Positions 26,359 to 34,435 of a stretch of DNA of 64,000 nt are shown here, one piece after another. Position 1 is the stretch's first letter. The number at the start of each line of letters is the position of its first letter. Both the position numbers and the translations under genes were made by a program. Under the pieces are notes generated by a model. It ran no database searches and had not been told where the DNA came from. It saw only the letters and a list, made by a program, of their open reading frames with translations. Source of the DNA: Zhihengliuella salsuginis (GTDB lineage: Bacteria; Actinomycetota; Actinomycetes; Actinomycetales; Micrococcaceae); the NCBI RefSeq assembly GCF_014651715.1, contig NZ_BMXK01000008.1:124001-188000 (forward strand), given 5' to 3'.

Positions 26359-26607
26359 ATGGATTGGCGTAGTCGCGCGGCCTGCCTGGACAAGGACCCG
26401 GAGCTTTTCTTCCCCGTCGGGAACACCGGCCCTGCCCTGCTCCAGATCGAAGAGGCCAAGAGCGTATGCCGCTCCTGCGAGGTGGTCGACACCTGCCTGC
26501 AGTGGGCCATCGAAAGCGGTCAGGACGCCGGCGTCTGGGGCGGCATGAGCGAGGACGAGCGCCGCGCCTTGAAGCGTCGCGCCGCCCGCGCACGACGAGC
26601 CTCCTGA
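26359..26607 (+). CDS. whiB: WhiB-family iron-sulfur transcriptional regulator (WhiB1 type)
   Basis: 82 aa. Four cysteines for a [4Fe-4S] cluster at about residues 9, 37, 40 and 46 (RAACLDKDPELFF, CRSCEVVDTC), then the GVWGGMSEDERR turn and a basic tail KRRAARARR for DNA contact. Length and spacing match the essential WhiB1-like class that binds the primary sigma factor. ATG 26359 with AAGGAG 11 nt upstream. Followed by a strong terminator. Confidence 0.93.
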   Translation: MDWRSRAACLDKDPELFFPVGNTGPALLQIEEAKSVCRSCEVVDTCLQWAIESGQDAGVWGGMSEDERRALKRRAARARRAS

Positions 26608-26628
26608 GCAGACCGGCCTGCCAGCGCA

Positions 26629-26659
26629 GGGGCCGTTCCCGTCTCACGGGAGCGGCCCC
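26629..26659 (+). terminator. Terminator of whiB
   Basis: 14-bp stem with a single G-U pair (26629-26642 with 26646-26659) and loop CTC, starting 22 nt after the whiB stop. Confidence 0.85.
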
Positions 26660-26751
26660 GCCGTCGTTAAAGGACCCCAGCAGCATCCCCGGACCGCCGT
26701 AGGTCCGCGTTGATCCAACGAAACGCGACGACGGGTCGCTACCATCGGAAC

Positions 26752-28773
26752 GTGGCAGTACAGGGAAACGACCCCCTCTTCGGGGCAACGATCGACGGCC
26801 GGTACCGGGTGGAGTCCCGTCTGGCCCACGGCGGCATGTCCACCGTGTACCTGGCCACAGATCAGCGCCTGCACCGCCAGGTCGCGCTCAAGGTCCTGTC
26901 GCCGCATCTGGCCCAGGACCCGAAGACCGTCGACCGCTTCGAGAACGAGGCCATCAACGCGGCCAAACTCTCCCACCCGCACGTGGTGAACGTCCTCGAC
27001 CAGGGCGTCGACGGCGAGAACGCCTACCTGGTCATGGAATACGTCCGCGGAAACACCCTCCGCCAGGTGCTTCGCGACCAGGGAAGGGTCACACCCCGGC
27101 ACGCGCTCCAGCTGTTGGATGCCATCGTCGAGGGCCTTTCCGCCGCCCACGATGCCGGGCTCGTCCACCGGGACATGAAACCGGAGAACGTGCTGCTCAC
27201 GCCGGACGGCCGGGTGAAGGTGGCCGACTTCGGGCTGGCCCGCGCGGCGAGCAACAACACCTCGTCGGGGACGCTGGTGGGAACCGTCGCCTACATCTCC
27301 CCCGAGCTCGTGACGGGCGATCCGGCCGATGAGCGCAGCGACATCTACGCCGTCGGGATCATGCTGTTCGAGCTCCTCACGGGGCGTCAGCCCTTCACCG
27401 CGGAACTGCCCATCAACGTCGCGTTCAAGCACGTCAACGACCCCGTCCCCGCACCCTCCACCGTGGTACCGGGGCTTGCCGCCGATCTCGACGAGCTTGT
27501 CGAGTGGTGCACGGCGCGGGACCCGGAGAACCGTCCGCACGACGCCGGTGCGCTGCTGGGCGAGATCCGGCACATCACGGGTTCCCTGACCGACGGGCAG
27601 CTGGACCTCGGCCTGGACCCGGATGCCCCGCCGGCCGCGGCGGCATCGAACGTGCCCGCCGCGAACTCCGGTGCCACCGAGGTCATCCCGGCGCACCGCG
27701 ATGCGACCACGGTGATCCCCGCGGGTCAGGCGGCAACCCGCGCCCTGCCGCGGACACCGGAGGCGGGCCCCGAGGCTCCCGCCGCGGCAGAGGAGAAGTC
27801 TCCGCGCCAAGCCCGGCGAACGGCCAAACGCGAACGCAGGCAGTGGAAGAAGGACGCCCAGATCCCTCTGGAGTCCCTCGAGGCGCACCCGAAGCGACGG
27901 GGATGGCTCTGGGCGATTCTCGTCTTCATTCTGGCCGCCGCCCTCGGAACCGCCGGCTGGTTCTTCGGCATGGGCCCGGGCGCCCAGGTGACGGTGCCGA
28001 CCTTGCAGGGCCGCCCCGCCTCGGAGGCCTCGGCCGAGCTGGCAGCCCTCGGCGTCGACTGGGAGCAATCGGAGGTCTACGACGAGACCATCGACGAGGG
28101 ACTGGTCGTCGGCACGGACCCGTCCGCGGACGTCACGATCCGACGGTTCCAGGACGTCGACGTCCTCGTCTCCCGAGGGCCCGAGCTATTCCCCGTCCCC
28201 AACGTCCGGGGTCGAACGCAGGAGAACGCCGAAAACGTGATCGCGCAGGCTCAACTCGGCACGGGCGAGGTCGACGAGTCCTACGACGAATCGCTCCCGG
28301 CCGGAGAGATCCTCTCGCAGGACCCGGTGGCCGACGAGGAGGTACGGCGCGGAACAGAGGTCTCCTTCGTCGTCTCGCTGGGTCCGGCGCCCGTCGACGT
28401 CCCGGACGTCACCGGCGAGACCGCGGAGGCTGCCGAAGAACGGCTGACCGGGGCCGGACTGGCAGGACAGGCGGCCGGCGAGGAGTTCAGCACGTCCGTG
28501 CCGGAGGGCGGCGTCGTCTCGCAGGACCCGGCCGGCGGCAAACTCGAGCGCGGAGGCACCGTCTCCTACGTGGTGTCCAAGGGACCGCGCATGATCGATG
28601 TCCCCAGCTTCGTGGGCCAGCAGGCGGAGGACGCCGAAGCAGCGCTCGAGGAACTGGGCTTCGAGGTGCGGGTCGAGAAGGTTCTGGGCGGCTACTTCGG
28701 CACCGTGCGCGACCAGGACCCGGCGGGCGAACGCGCGGCCGAGGGGTCAACCATCACCATCACCGTCGTCTGA
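26752..28773 (+). CDS. Transmembrane Ser/Thr protein kinase with four PASTA domains (PknL/PknB-like)
   Basis: 673 aa. Kinase domain about residues 10-275: glycine loop LAHGGMSTVYLA, Lys in VALKVL, HRDMKPENV, DFGLA, activation loop NNTSSGTLVGTVAYISPE. A basic juxtamembrane segment precedes one helix (WLWAILVFILAAALGTAGWF, about 383-402); outside are four PASTA repeats (about 410-673) that bind muropeptides. Adjacency to class II DAHP synthase matches the pknL neighbourhood of mycobacteria and corynebacteria. GTG at 26752 is used. It may phosphorylate OdhI at 42.6 kb; that is inference. Its 3' end overlaps the convergent gene by 27 nt. Confidence 0.9.
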   Translation: MAVQGNDPLFGATIDGRYRVESRLAHGGMSTVYLATDQRLHRQVALKVLSPHLAQDPKTVDRFENEAINAAKLSHPHVVNVLDQGVDGENAYLVMEYVRGNTLRQVLRDQGRVTPRHALQLLDAIVEGLSAAHDAGLVHRDMKPENVLLTPDGRVKVADFGLARAASNNTSSGTLVGTVAYISPELVTGDPADERSDIYAVGIMLFELLTGRQPFTAELPINVAFKHVNDPVPAPSTVVPGLAADLDELVEWCTARDPENRPHDAGALLGEIRHITGSLTDGQLDLGLDPDAPPAAAASNVPAANSGATEVIPAHRDATTVIPAGQAATRALPRTPEAGPEAPAAAEEKSPRQARRTAKRERRQWKKDAQIPLESLEAHPKRRGWLWAILVFILAAALGTAGWFFGMGPGAQVTVPTLQGRPASEASAELAALGVDWEQSEVYDETIDEGLVVGTDPSADVTIRRFQDVDVLVSRGPELFPVPNVRGRTQENAENVIAQAQLGTGEVDESYDESLPAGEILSQDPVADEEVRRGTEVSFVVSLGPAPVDVPDVTGETAEAAEERLTGAGLAGQAAGEEFSTSVPEGGVVSQDPAGGKLERGGTVSYVVSKGPRMIDVPSFVGQQAEDAEAALEELGFEVRVEKVLGGYFGTVRDQDPAGERAAEGSTITITVV

Positions 28774-29208
28774 GCCGCCGGAGGTCTCCGGAAGATCCAG
28801 GCGGGGAGAGCCGTCCTCTAGAACCGTCGCCTGACGGCCGGTATGGCGCTCCCCCGATGTCATGACGACGTCGACGGTCGCCCACGAGCCGTTCCAGGCG
28901 TAGGCCTCGATCGATTCGACCTCGGGGTACGCCCGCAGGATGTTCGCCTGGAAGTTCTCGCGGGCCGTCGCCAGTCCCGCCACCCCCGACCCGGCCAGAG
29001 CCGCCGTCGCAACGATCAGCACGCCGCCCACGATGGCCTCAGTCCGGATGCTCCGCTTGTGCGCGTAGGTGCGGTAGCCGGGCCGGCCGCGGCGGAACCG
29101 CAGCCAGCGACCGAGCGCGTGCAGGACCAGCGGGAGGGCGGCCAGCAGACACACCAGCGCCACGGCGATGAAGATCATCGGGGTGAAGTAGTCGACATCC
29201 AGGTACAT
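28747..29208 (-). CDS. Small membrane protein of unknown function
   Basis: 153 aa. Two helices (MIFIAVALVCLLAALPLVLH, AIVGGVLIVATAALAGSGVA) separated by a basic loop (RWLRFRRGRPGYRTYAHKR), then an extracytoplasmic acidic C-terminus with an Asp/Gly-rich end. ATG at 29208; a GTG two codons upstream is equally possible. Overlaps the kinase gene tail by 27 nt, convergent. No recognised family. Confidence 0.65.
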   Translation of the reverse strand: MYLDVDYFTPMIFIAVALVCLLAALPLVLHALGRWLRFRRGRPGYRTYAHKRSIRTEAIVGGVLIVATAALAGSGVAGLATARENFQANILRAYPEVESIEAYAWNGSWATVDVVMTSGERHTGRQATVLEDGSPRLDLPETSGGSDDGDGDG

Positions 29209-29222
29209 GTTCACACCCTACG

Positions 29223-29272
29223 ACGACGGCGTCCGGCGGCTCCCGCTGCCGGGAGCCGCCGGACGCCGTCGT
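29223..29272 (-). terminator. Long hairpin terminator after aroG
   Basis: A perfect 23-bp stem (29223-29245 with 29250-29272) and 4-nt loop, 17 nt past the aroG stop. It has no T run and lies in the leader of the following small gene, separating it from aroG. Confidence 0.75.
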
Positions 29273-29289
29273 ACCCGCCGGTGAACGCG

Positions 29290-30687
29290 CTAGGCGCGCG
29301 GTCCGCGCGCCGCCAGCGCGCCCGAGACCAGGAACGCCATCTCGAGGGACTGCCTGTGGTTGAGGCGCGGGTCGCAGAGGGACTCGTACAGGTCGTCGAA
29401 CTGCTCCTCGCGGATCGGGTCCGCGCCGCCGAGGCACTCGGCCACGTCGTCGCCGGTCATCTCGACGTGCAGACCGCCCGCCACCGTGCCGAGCGAATCG
29501 TGGACCTCGAAGAAGCCGCGGACCTCGTCCATGACGTCGTCGAAGCGGCGCGTCTTGTAGCCGTTGGCGCTCGTGACCGTGTTCCCGTGCATCGGGTCCG
29601 TCACCCAGACCACCTCGGCGCCGGAGGCCGTGACCTTCTCGACGAGGTTCGGCAGCTTCTCGCGGATGTTCGGCGCACCCATGCGCGAGATGAAGGTCAG
29701 GCGGCCCGGCTCGCGGTTCGGGTCCAGCTTGTCGATCAGGGCCAGCGCGTCGTCCGGGGTCGTGGTCGGGCCGAGCTTGACGCCGATCGGGTTGCGCACG
29801 CGCGAGAGGAAATCGACGTGGGCGCTGTCGAGGTCGCGGGTCCGCTCTCCGATCCACAGGAAGTGCCCCGAGGTGTCGTAGGGCAGCCCGGTCCGCGAAT
29901 CGGTGCGCGTCAGGGAGCGCTCGTAGTCGAGCAGCAGCGCTTCGTGCGCAGCGAAGAACTCGGTCCGCTTCATGGGTTCGAAGTCGGCGCCGCACGCCTC
30001 CATGAACCGCACGGCGCGGTCGATCTCCGCCGCGAGGGACTCGTACTGCTTGTAGGCCGGGTTGGCGCGGAAGCCCTGGTTCCACTGGTGCACGGCGCGG
30101 AGGTCGGCGAAGCCGCCCTGTGTGAAGGCCCGGATCAGGTTCAGCGTGGACGCCGAGGTGTGGTATGCCTGCACCATGCGCGCCGGATCGTGCCGGCGGG
30201 ACTCCTCGGTGAAGTCGTAGCCGTTGACGATGTCGCCCCGGAAGGCGGGCAGCGTGACGCCGTCGCGCGTCTCCATGTCCGACGAGCGGGGCTTGGCGAA
30301 CTGCCCGGCCATGCGGCCCATCTTGATCACGGGCATCGACGCGCCGTAGGTCAGAACCACCGACATCTGCAGGATCGTCTTGACGCGGGCGCTGATCTTG
30401 TCGGCCGTCGCCCCCTCGAAGGTCTCGGCGCAGTCGCCGCCCTGCAGGAGGAACGCGCGTCCCTTCGCCGCTTCCGCCAGGCGTTGGCGCAGGATGTCGA
30501 CCTCGCCGGCGAAGACCAGCGGGGGCAGGGCCGCCAGCTCGTCGACGGCGCGGCGGTGCTCGTCGGTGCCGCTCCAACTCGGCTGCTGCTTGATCGGCAG
30601 CTCACGCCACGCATCGAGCCCGGGGTCGGTTGCAGGGCCAGGGACAGGCGCCGTCAACGGCGCGGATTCGGTTCCAATCTCGCTCAC
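29290..30687 (-). CDS. aroG: Class II 3-deoxy-7-phosphoheptulonate (DAHP) synthase
   Basis: 465 aa, first enzyme of the shikimate pathway (PEP plus erythrose-4-phosphate). Plant/actinobacterial class II features: LLQGGDCAETFEG near residue 80, KMGRMAGQFAKPRSS, and VVWVTDPMHGNT with metal ligands Cys/His/Glu/Asp distributed as in AroG of mycobacteria. GTG start at 30687. Feedback regulation by aromatic amino acids is typical of the class. Separate from aroA and tyrA in this window. Confidence 0.95.
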   Translation of the reverse strand: MSEIGTESAPLTAPVPGPATDPGLDAWRELPIKQQPSWSGTDEHRRAVDELAALPPLVFAGEVDILRQRLAEAAKGRAFLLQGGDCAETFEGATADKISARVKTILQMSVVLTYGASMPVIKMGRMAGQFAKPRSSDMETRDGVTLPAFRGDIVNGYDFTEESRRHDPARMVQAYHTSASTLNLIRAFTQGGFADLRAVHQWNQGFRANPAYKQYESLAAEIDRAVRFMEACGADFEPMKRTEFFAAHEALLLDYERSLTRTDSRTGLPYDTSGHFLWIGERTRDLDSAHVDFLSRVRNPIGVKLGPTTTPDDALALIDKLDPNREPGRLTFISRMGAPNIREKLPNLVEKVTASGAEVVWVTDPMHGNTVTSANGYKTRRFDDVMDEVRGFFEVHDSLGTVAGGLHVEMTGDDVAECLGGADPIREEQFDDLYESLCDPRLNHRQSLEMAFLVSGALAARGPRA

Positions 30688-30756
30688 ACCTACCAGAGTA
30701 GAACCGAATCGGCCACGACCCGCATTCCGGTCCGTAATATGGTCACGCCCCGCGGG

Positions 30757-31515
30757 TCAGCGCCCATCCGGCGCAGGACCGCTTTCGTCGGAACCACCGG
30801 CGGCTCTGGCCCCCTTCGCCCCGGCCGCTTTCCGCTCGGCCACGAGCTGGTCTTTGACCGTGGCGGCGTAGACGTCCGCGTACTCCTGCCCCGACAGCCG
30901 CATGATCGCGTACATGATCTCGTCCGTCACGGAACGCTGAACGAACCGGTCTTCCTCCAGGCCGGCGTATCGCGAGAAGTCCAGGGGCTCGCCGATGATC
31001 ATGCCGACGCGCCGGATGTTGGGGACGGTCTTCCCGATCGGCTGCACCTTGTCCGTGCCGATCATCGCCACCGGCACCACGGGCACTCCCGTCGCCAGGG
31101 AAAGCTTGGCGACGCCGAGCTTTCCCCGGTAGAGCCGCCCGTCCGGGCTGCGCGTGCCCTCCGGGTAGATGCCCAGGAGATTGCCGTCGAGCAGCGTCTT
31201 CTCCCCGGCGCCCAGCGACTGCTCCGAAGCCCGCCCGCCGGACCGGTCCATCGGCAGCTGGTTCGTCATGCGGAAGAAGGCCGCAGTGACCTTTCCCTTC
31301 AGTCCTCGCCCCGTGAAGTACTCGCTCTTCGCGAGGAACACGACCGGCCGGTCCACCTCGACCGGGAGGAAGACGGAGTCCGAGACGGACATGTGATTGC
31401 TGGCGAGGATCGCACCGCCATCAGTCGGGATGTTGTCGAGCCCCTTCACCCAAGGCCTGAACAGCATCTTCACCAACGGTCCGATCAAGAGCCGCTTCAT
31501 CACCCAATAGAACAC
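30757..31515 (-). CDS. plsC: 1-acyl-sn-glycerol-3-phosphate acyltransferase
   Basis: 252 aa. The HX4D catalytic motif NHMSVSDSVFL and the glycerophosphate-binding motif YPEGTRSPDG are present; a hydrophobic N-terminal segment anchors it to the membrane. Makes phosphatidic acid in phospholipid synthesis. GTG 31515 follows GGAAGG; ATG at 31500 is possible. The C-terminal tail is Ala/Lys/Gly-rich. Divergent from the esterase gene. Confidence 0.9.
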   Translation of the reverse strand: MFYWVMKRLLIGPLVKMLFRPWVKGLDNIPTDGGAILASNHMSVSDSVFLPVEVDRPVVFLAKSEYFTGRGLKGKVTAAFFRMTNQLPMDRSGGRASEQSLGAGEKTLLDGNLLGIYPEGTRSPDGRLYRGKLGVAKLSLATGVPVVPVAMIGTDKVQPIGKTVPNIRRVGMIIGEPLDFSRYAGLEEDRFVQRSVTDEIMYAIMRLSGQEYADVYAATVKDQLVAERKAAGAKGARAAGGSDESGPAPDGR

Positions 31516-31659
31516 GGGGGTCGCCTTCCACCTGATATTCGTGTGGCCCTCGGCCCGGCGCAGACCGGGTGACGAGCGGCAGTCGTCTACGCTCTACTTT
31601 AGGCACAACCGGGCCGCAGGTGCCTCCTGCGGTCGATCTGCTTCCGTACCAGGAGCCTC

Positions 31660-32511
31660 ATGAGTGCAACTTCGGACCCCGCGCCCGCAAGCACCGGACA
31701 CGACGACGGCACCCCGCCCCGCCGTCGTCTCCCGCGCCTGCCCTCGTCGCCGGCCGCCGGCTTCCTGTCCCGCCCCGCGGCGGTGTCTTCGCGACGCCCC
31801 GGGGCGGCCGTCCTCGTCATCCACGGTTTCACCTCGTCACCGGCCAGCATGCGGCCATGGGCCGAAGCTCTGCTGGAGGACGGCTACACGGTGAGCCTGC
31901 CGGTGCTGCCCGGGCACTGCACCAGCTGGCAGGACCTGGCCCGCACGCCGTGGACCGCATGGCGCACCGCCGTGACGACCGCCTACGACGAGCTCCAGCG
32001 CAACCACGCGCGGGTCTACGTCTGCGGTCTGTCGATGGGAGGCGCGCTGGCCCTCGACCTGGCCGCACGCCGGGCGCCGGCCGCGCTGGCCCTGGTGAAT
32101 CCGGCCCTGACCTTCGCGAATCCGACGGCGCATGTCGCCGGCGCCCTCAAGCTGGCCGTGCCGTCGGTCGCCGCCATTGCCAACGACATCTCGCGGCAGG
32201 GACAGGACGAGCACGCCTACACGCGCACACCCGTGGCGGCGGTCGAACAGCTGGGACGCATCATGAGGCAGGCCGCCGCGTCACTGCCCGGCGTGAGCGC
32301 GCCGACGATCGTCTTCCGGTCGACCACGGACCACGTGGTCCCGGACACGAGCATCGCCGTCCTGGACCGCCGACTCGGGACGCCGGCGGGCCTCCGGCGC
32401 TTCGTGAGCCTGGAGAACAGCTTCCACGTGGCGACGTTGGACCACGACGCCGACACGATCTTCACCGAGACGCTGCGGTTCTTCGACCCGGCAACGACCA
32501 GCGGCGTCTGA
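31660..32511 (+). CDS. Alpha/beta hydrolase (carboxylesterase/monoacylglycerol lipase type)
   Basis: 283 aa. Oxyanion motif VIHGFTSSP, nucleophile elbow CGLSMGGAL, acid Asp in STTDHVVP and His in SFHVATLDHD give a complete triad in the Est30-like order. Intracellular (no signal peptide). ATG 31660 follows CAGGAG. Neighbours are plsC and a fatty-acyl-CoA ligase, so a role in acyl-ester turnover is plausible. Confidence 0.85.
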   Translation: MSATSDPAPASTGHDDGTPPRRRLPRLPSSPAAGFLSRPAAVSSRRPGAAVLVIHGFTSSPASMRPWAEALLEDGYTVSLPVLPGHCTSWQDLARTPWTAWRTAVTTAYDELQRNHARVYVCGLSMGGALALDLAARRAPAALALVNPALTFANPTAHVAGALKLAVPSVAAIANDISRQGQDEHAYTRTPVAAVEQLGRIMRQAAASLPGVSAPTIVFRSTTDHVVPDTSIAVLDRRLGTPAGLRRFVSLENSFHVATLDHDADTIFTETLRFFDPATTSGV

Positions 32512-32528
32512 CCTGCCGGGAAACTTGT

Positions 32529-32540
32529 TACTATTCAGTA
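32529..32540 (+). promoter_or_regulatory. Inverted repeat upstream of the acyl-CoA ligase
   Basis: TACT-ATTC-AGTA, a perfect 4-bp inverted repeat inside TTACTATTCAGTAGAA, 66 nt before the GTG. TACT-N4-AGTA is the sort of core used by TetR-type lipid regulators; the regulator is unknown. Confidence 0.4.
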
Positions 32541-32605
32541 GAACTGTGATGCGGGCCACGCTCGTGGCGTATCATCGAGAACACGACAACTCTAGGGAGG
32601 GTCCC

Positions 32606-34399
32606 GTGCGCGAGAAGAGCGTCGCCCCACTGATCGTCAGCCCGACGGACACCAACGCCACCGATTTCGTCTTGCGGCAGGAGGAGAATCCCGAGAACCT
32701 GCCCCTGTTCTCCGTACCCACGGAGACGGAGGCATGGCGCGACGTCTCCGCCCGCGACTTCGGTGCAGACGTCCGCAGCATCGCCAAGGGCCTGATCGGC
32801 TCCGGCCTCGAACCGGGAGCCCGCATCGGCATCATGTCGCGCACGCGCTACGAGTGGGTACTGGTCGACTTCGCGATCTGGTTCGCCGGGTGCGTCTCGG
32901 TACCCGTCTACGAGACCTCGTCCCCGTCCCAGGTCGGATGGATCCTCGGCGACTCCGAGGCCACGGCCGCGTTCGTGGAGTCCGGGCGGCACGAGAACGT
33001 CGTCCGGTCGGCCGCGCAACAGGAGCAGCTGGCCGTCGAGCACGTGTGGCAGCTCGAGGGCGACGGTCTGGACGCCCTGCGCGAAGCCGGCGCAGACGTC
33101 TCCGACGACGACCTGGAGGCCCGGCGCTCGTCCCTGGGCCTGGAGTCGCTGGCGACCATCATCTACACGTCGGGGACCACTGGGCGCCCCAAGGGATGCG
33201 AACTGACCCACTCGAACTTCGTCGAGTTGGCCGAGAACGGCGTCGCCTCGCTGAAATCGGTCGTCTACCCGGGATCGTCGACCGTCATGTTCCTGCCGCT
33301 GGCCCACGTTTTCGCCCGCTTCATCTCGGTCCTGGCCGTCGCCGCCGGATCGCGCGTCGGGCACACTCCCGACGTCAAGAACCTGCTGCCGGACCTGCAG
33401 AGCTTCGCGCCGACGTTCCTGCTGGCCGTGCCGCGGGTGTTCGAGAAGGTCTACAACAACTCGATGCTGAAGGCGGAGGACGCCGGCAAAGGCAAGATCT
33501 TCCACGCTGCTGCCGACACCGCGATCGCCTGGTCGGAGGCTCAGGAGAACGGCGGTCCATCACTGCCGCTCAACCTCAAGCACAAGCTGTTCGACAAGCT
33601 CCTCTACAGCAAGATCCGCGCGGCGATGGGCGGCAAGGTGACCCACGCCGTCTCGGGCGGCGCGCCGCTCGGCGACCGCCTCGGCCACTTCTTCCGCGGC
33701 ATGGGCGTGACCATCCTCGAAGGCTACGGCCTGACGGAGACGACGGCGCCGATCACGGTGAACACCCCCACCACGAACAAGGTCGGAACCGTCGGGCCGC
33801 CGCTGCCCGGCAACGCCGTGAAGATCGCGGACGACGGCGAGATCCTCGCGAAGGGAGTCTGCGTCATGCGCGGCTACTACAAGCGGGACGACCTCACCGC
33901 CGAGGCCATCCGCGACGGCTGGTTCCACACCGGGGACATCGGCGCACTCGACGAGGACGGCTGCCTCAAGATCACGGGCCGCAAGAAGGAGATCCTCGTG
34001 ACCGCCGGCGGGAAGAACGTCATCCCGGCGCAGCTCGAGGACCGGATCCGCTCGCATGCGATCGTCTCGCAGTGCGTCGTGATCGGCGATCAGCGCCCAT
34101 TCATCTCCGCCCTCGTCACGATCGACGAGGAGGCGCTTCCGGGCTGGCTCCAACGCCACCACTTGGGGTCGGCCACGGTGGCGGAGGCGGCGGAACTGCC
34201 CCAGTTGCGCGCGGAGATCGAGCAGATCGTCGAACAGGCCAACGAGCAGGTCTCCAAGGCGGAGGCCATCAAGCAGTTCCGGATCGTCCCCTCCGACTTC
34301 ACGGAGGATTCCGGCCACCTGACGCCGTCGATGAAGATCAAGCGCGCCCAGGTGATCAAGGACTTCGCCGGCATCATCGACGACATCTACTCGGCGTAG
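32606..34399 (+). CDS. Long-chain fatty-acid-CoA ligase (FadD15-like)
   Basis: 597 aa AMP-forming ligase. P-loop motif IIYTSGTTGRPKGCE (about residue 185), YGLTETTAPIT (about 377), GWFHTGDIGALDEDGC and GRKKEILVTAGGKNV, with the catalytic Lys in MKIKR near the C-terminus. Activates long-chain fatty acids for lipid synthesis or oxidation. GTG 32606 is chosen because AGGGAGG lies 5 nt upstream. Confidence 0.93.
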   Translation: MREKSVAPLIVSPTDTNATDFVLRQEENPENLPLFSVPTETEAWRDVSARDFGADVRSIAKGLIGSGLEPGARIGIMSRTRYEWVLVDFAIWFAGCVSVPVYETSSPSQVGWILGDSEATAAFVESGRHENVVRSAAQQEQLAVEHVWQLEGDGLDALREAGADVSDDDLEARRSSLGLESLATIIYTSGTTGRPKGCELTHSNFVELAENGVASLKSVVYPGSSTVMFLPLAHVFARFISVLAVAAGSRVGHTPDVKNLLPDLQSFAPTFLLAVPRVFEKVYNNSMLKAEDAGKGKIFHAAADTAIAWSEAQENGGPSLPLNLKHKLFDKLLYSKIRAAMGGKVTHAVSGGAPLGDRLGHFFRGMGVTILEGYGLTETTAPITVNTPTTNKVGTVGPPLPGNAVKIADDGEILAKGVCVMRGYYKRDDLTAEAIRDGWFHTGDIGALDEDGCLKITGRKKEILVTAGGKNVIPAQLEDRIRSHAIVSQCVVIGDQRPFISALVTIDEEALPGWLQRHHLGSATVAEAAELPQLRAEIEQIVEQANEQVSKAEAIKQFRIVPSDFTEDSGHLTPSMKIKRAQVIKDFAGIIDDIYSA

Positions 34400-34407
34400 C
34401 GCGGGCC

Positions 34408-34435
34408 GCGCGGCACCTCCTACCGGGTGCCGCGC
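34408..34435. terminator. Shared terminator between convergent genes
   Basis: 10-bp stem GCGCGGCACC (34408-34417) with GGTGCCGCGC (34426-34435). It straddles the stop of the minus-strand gene. Confidence 0.6.

Noticed and set aside
28843-31572. A 909-codon plus-strand open frame across aroG and plsC
   Set aside because: It covers two unmistakable minus-strand genes and has no recognisable protein motif.
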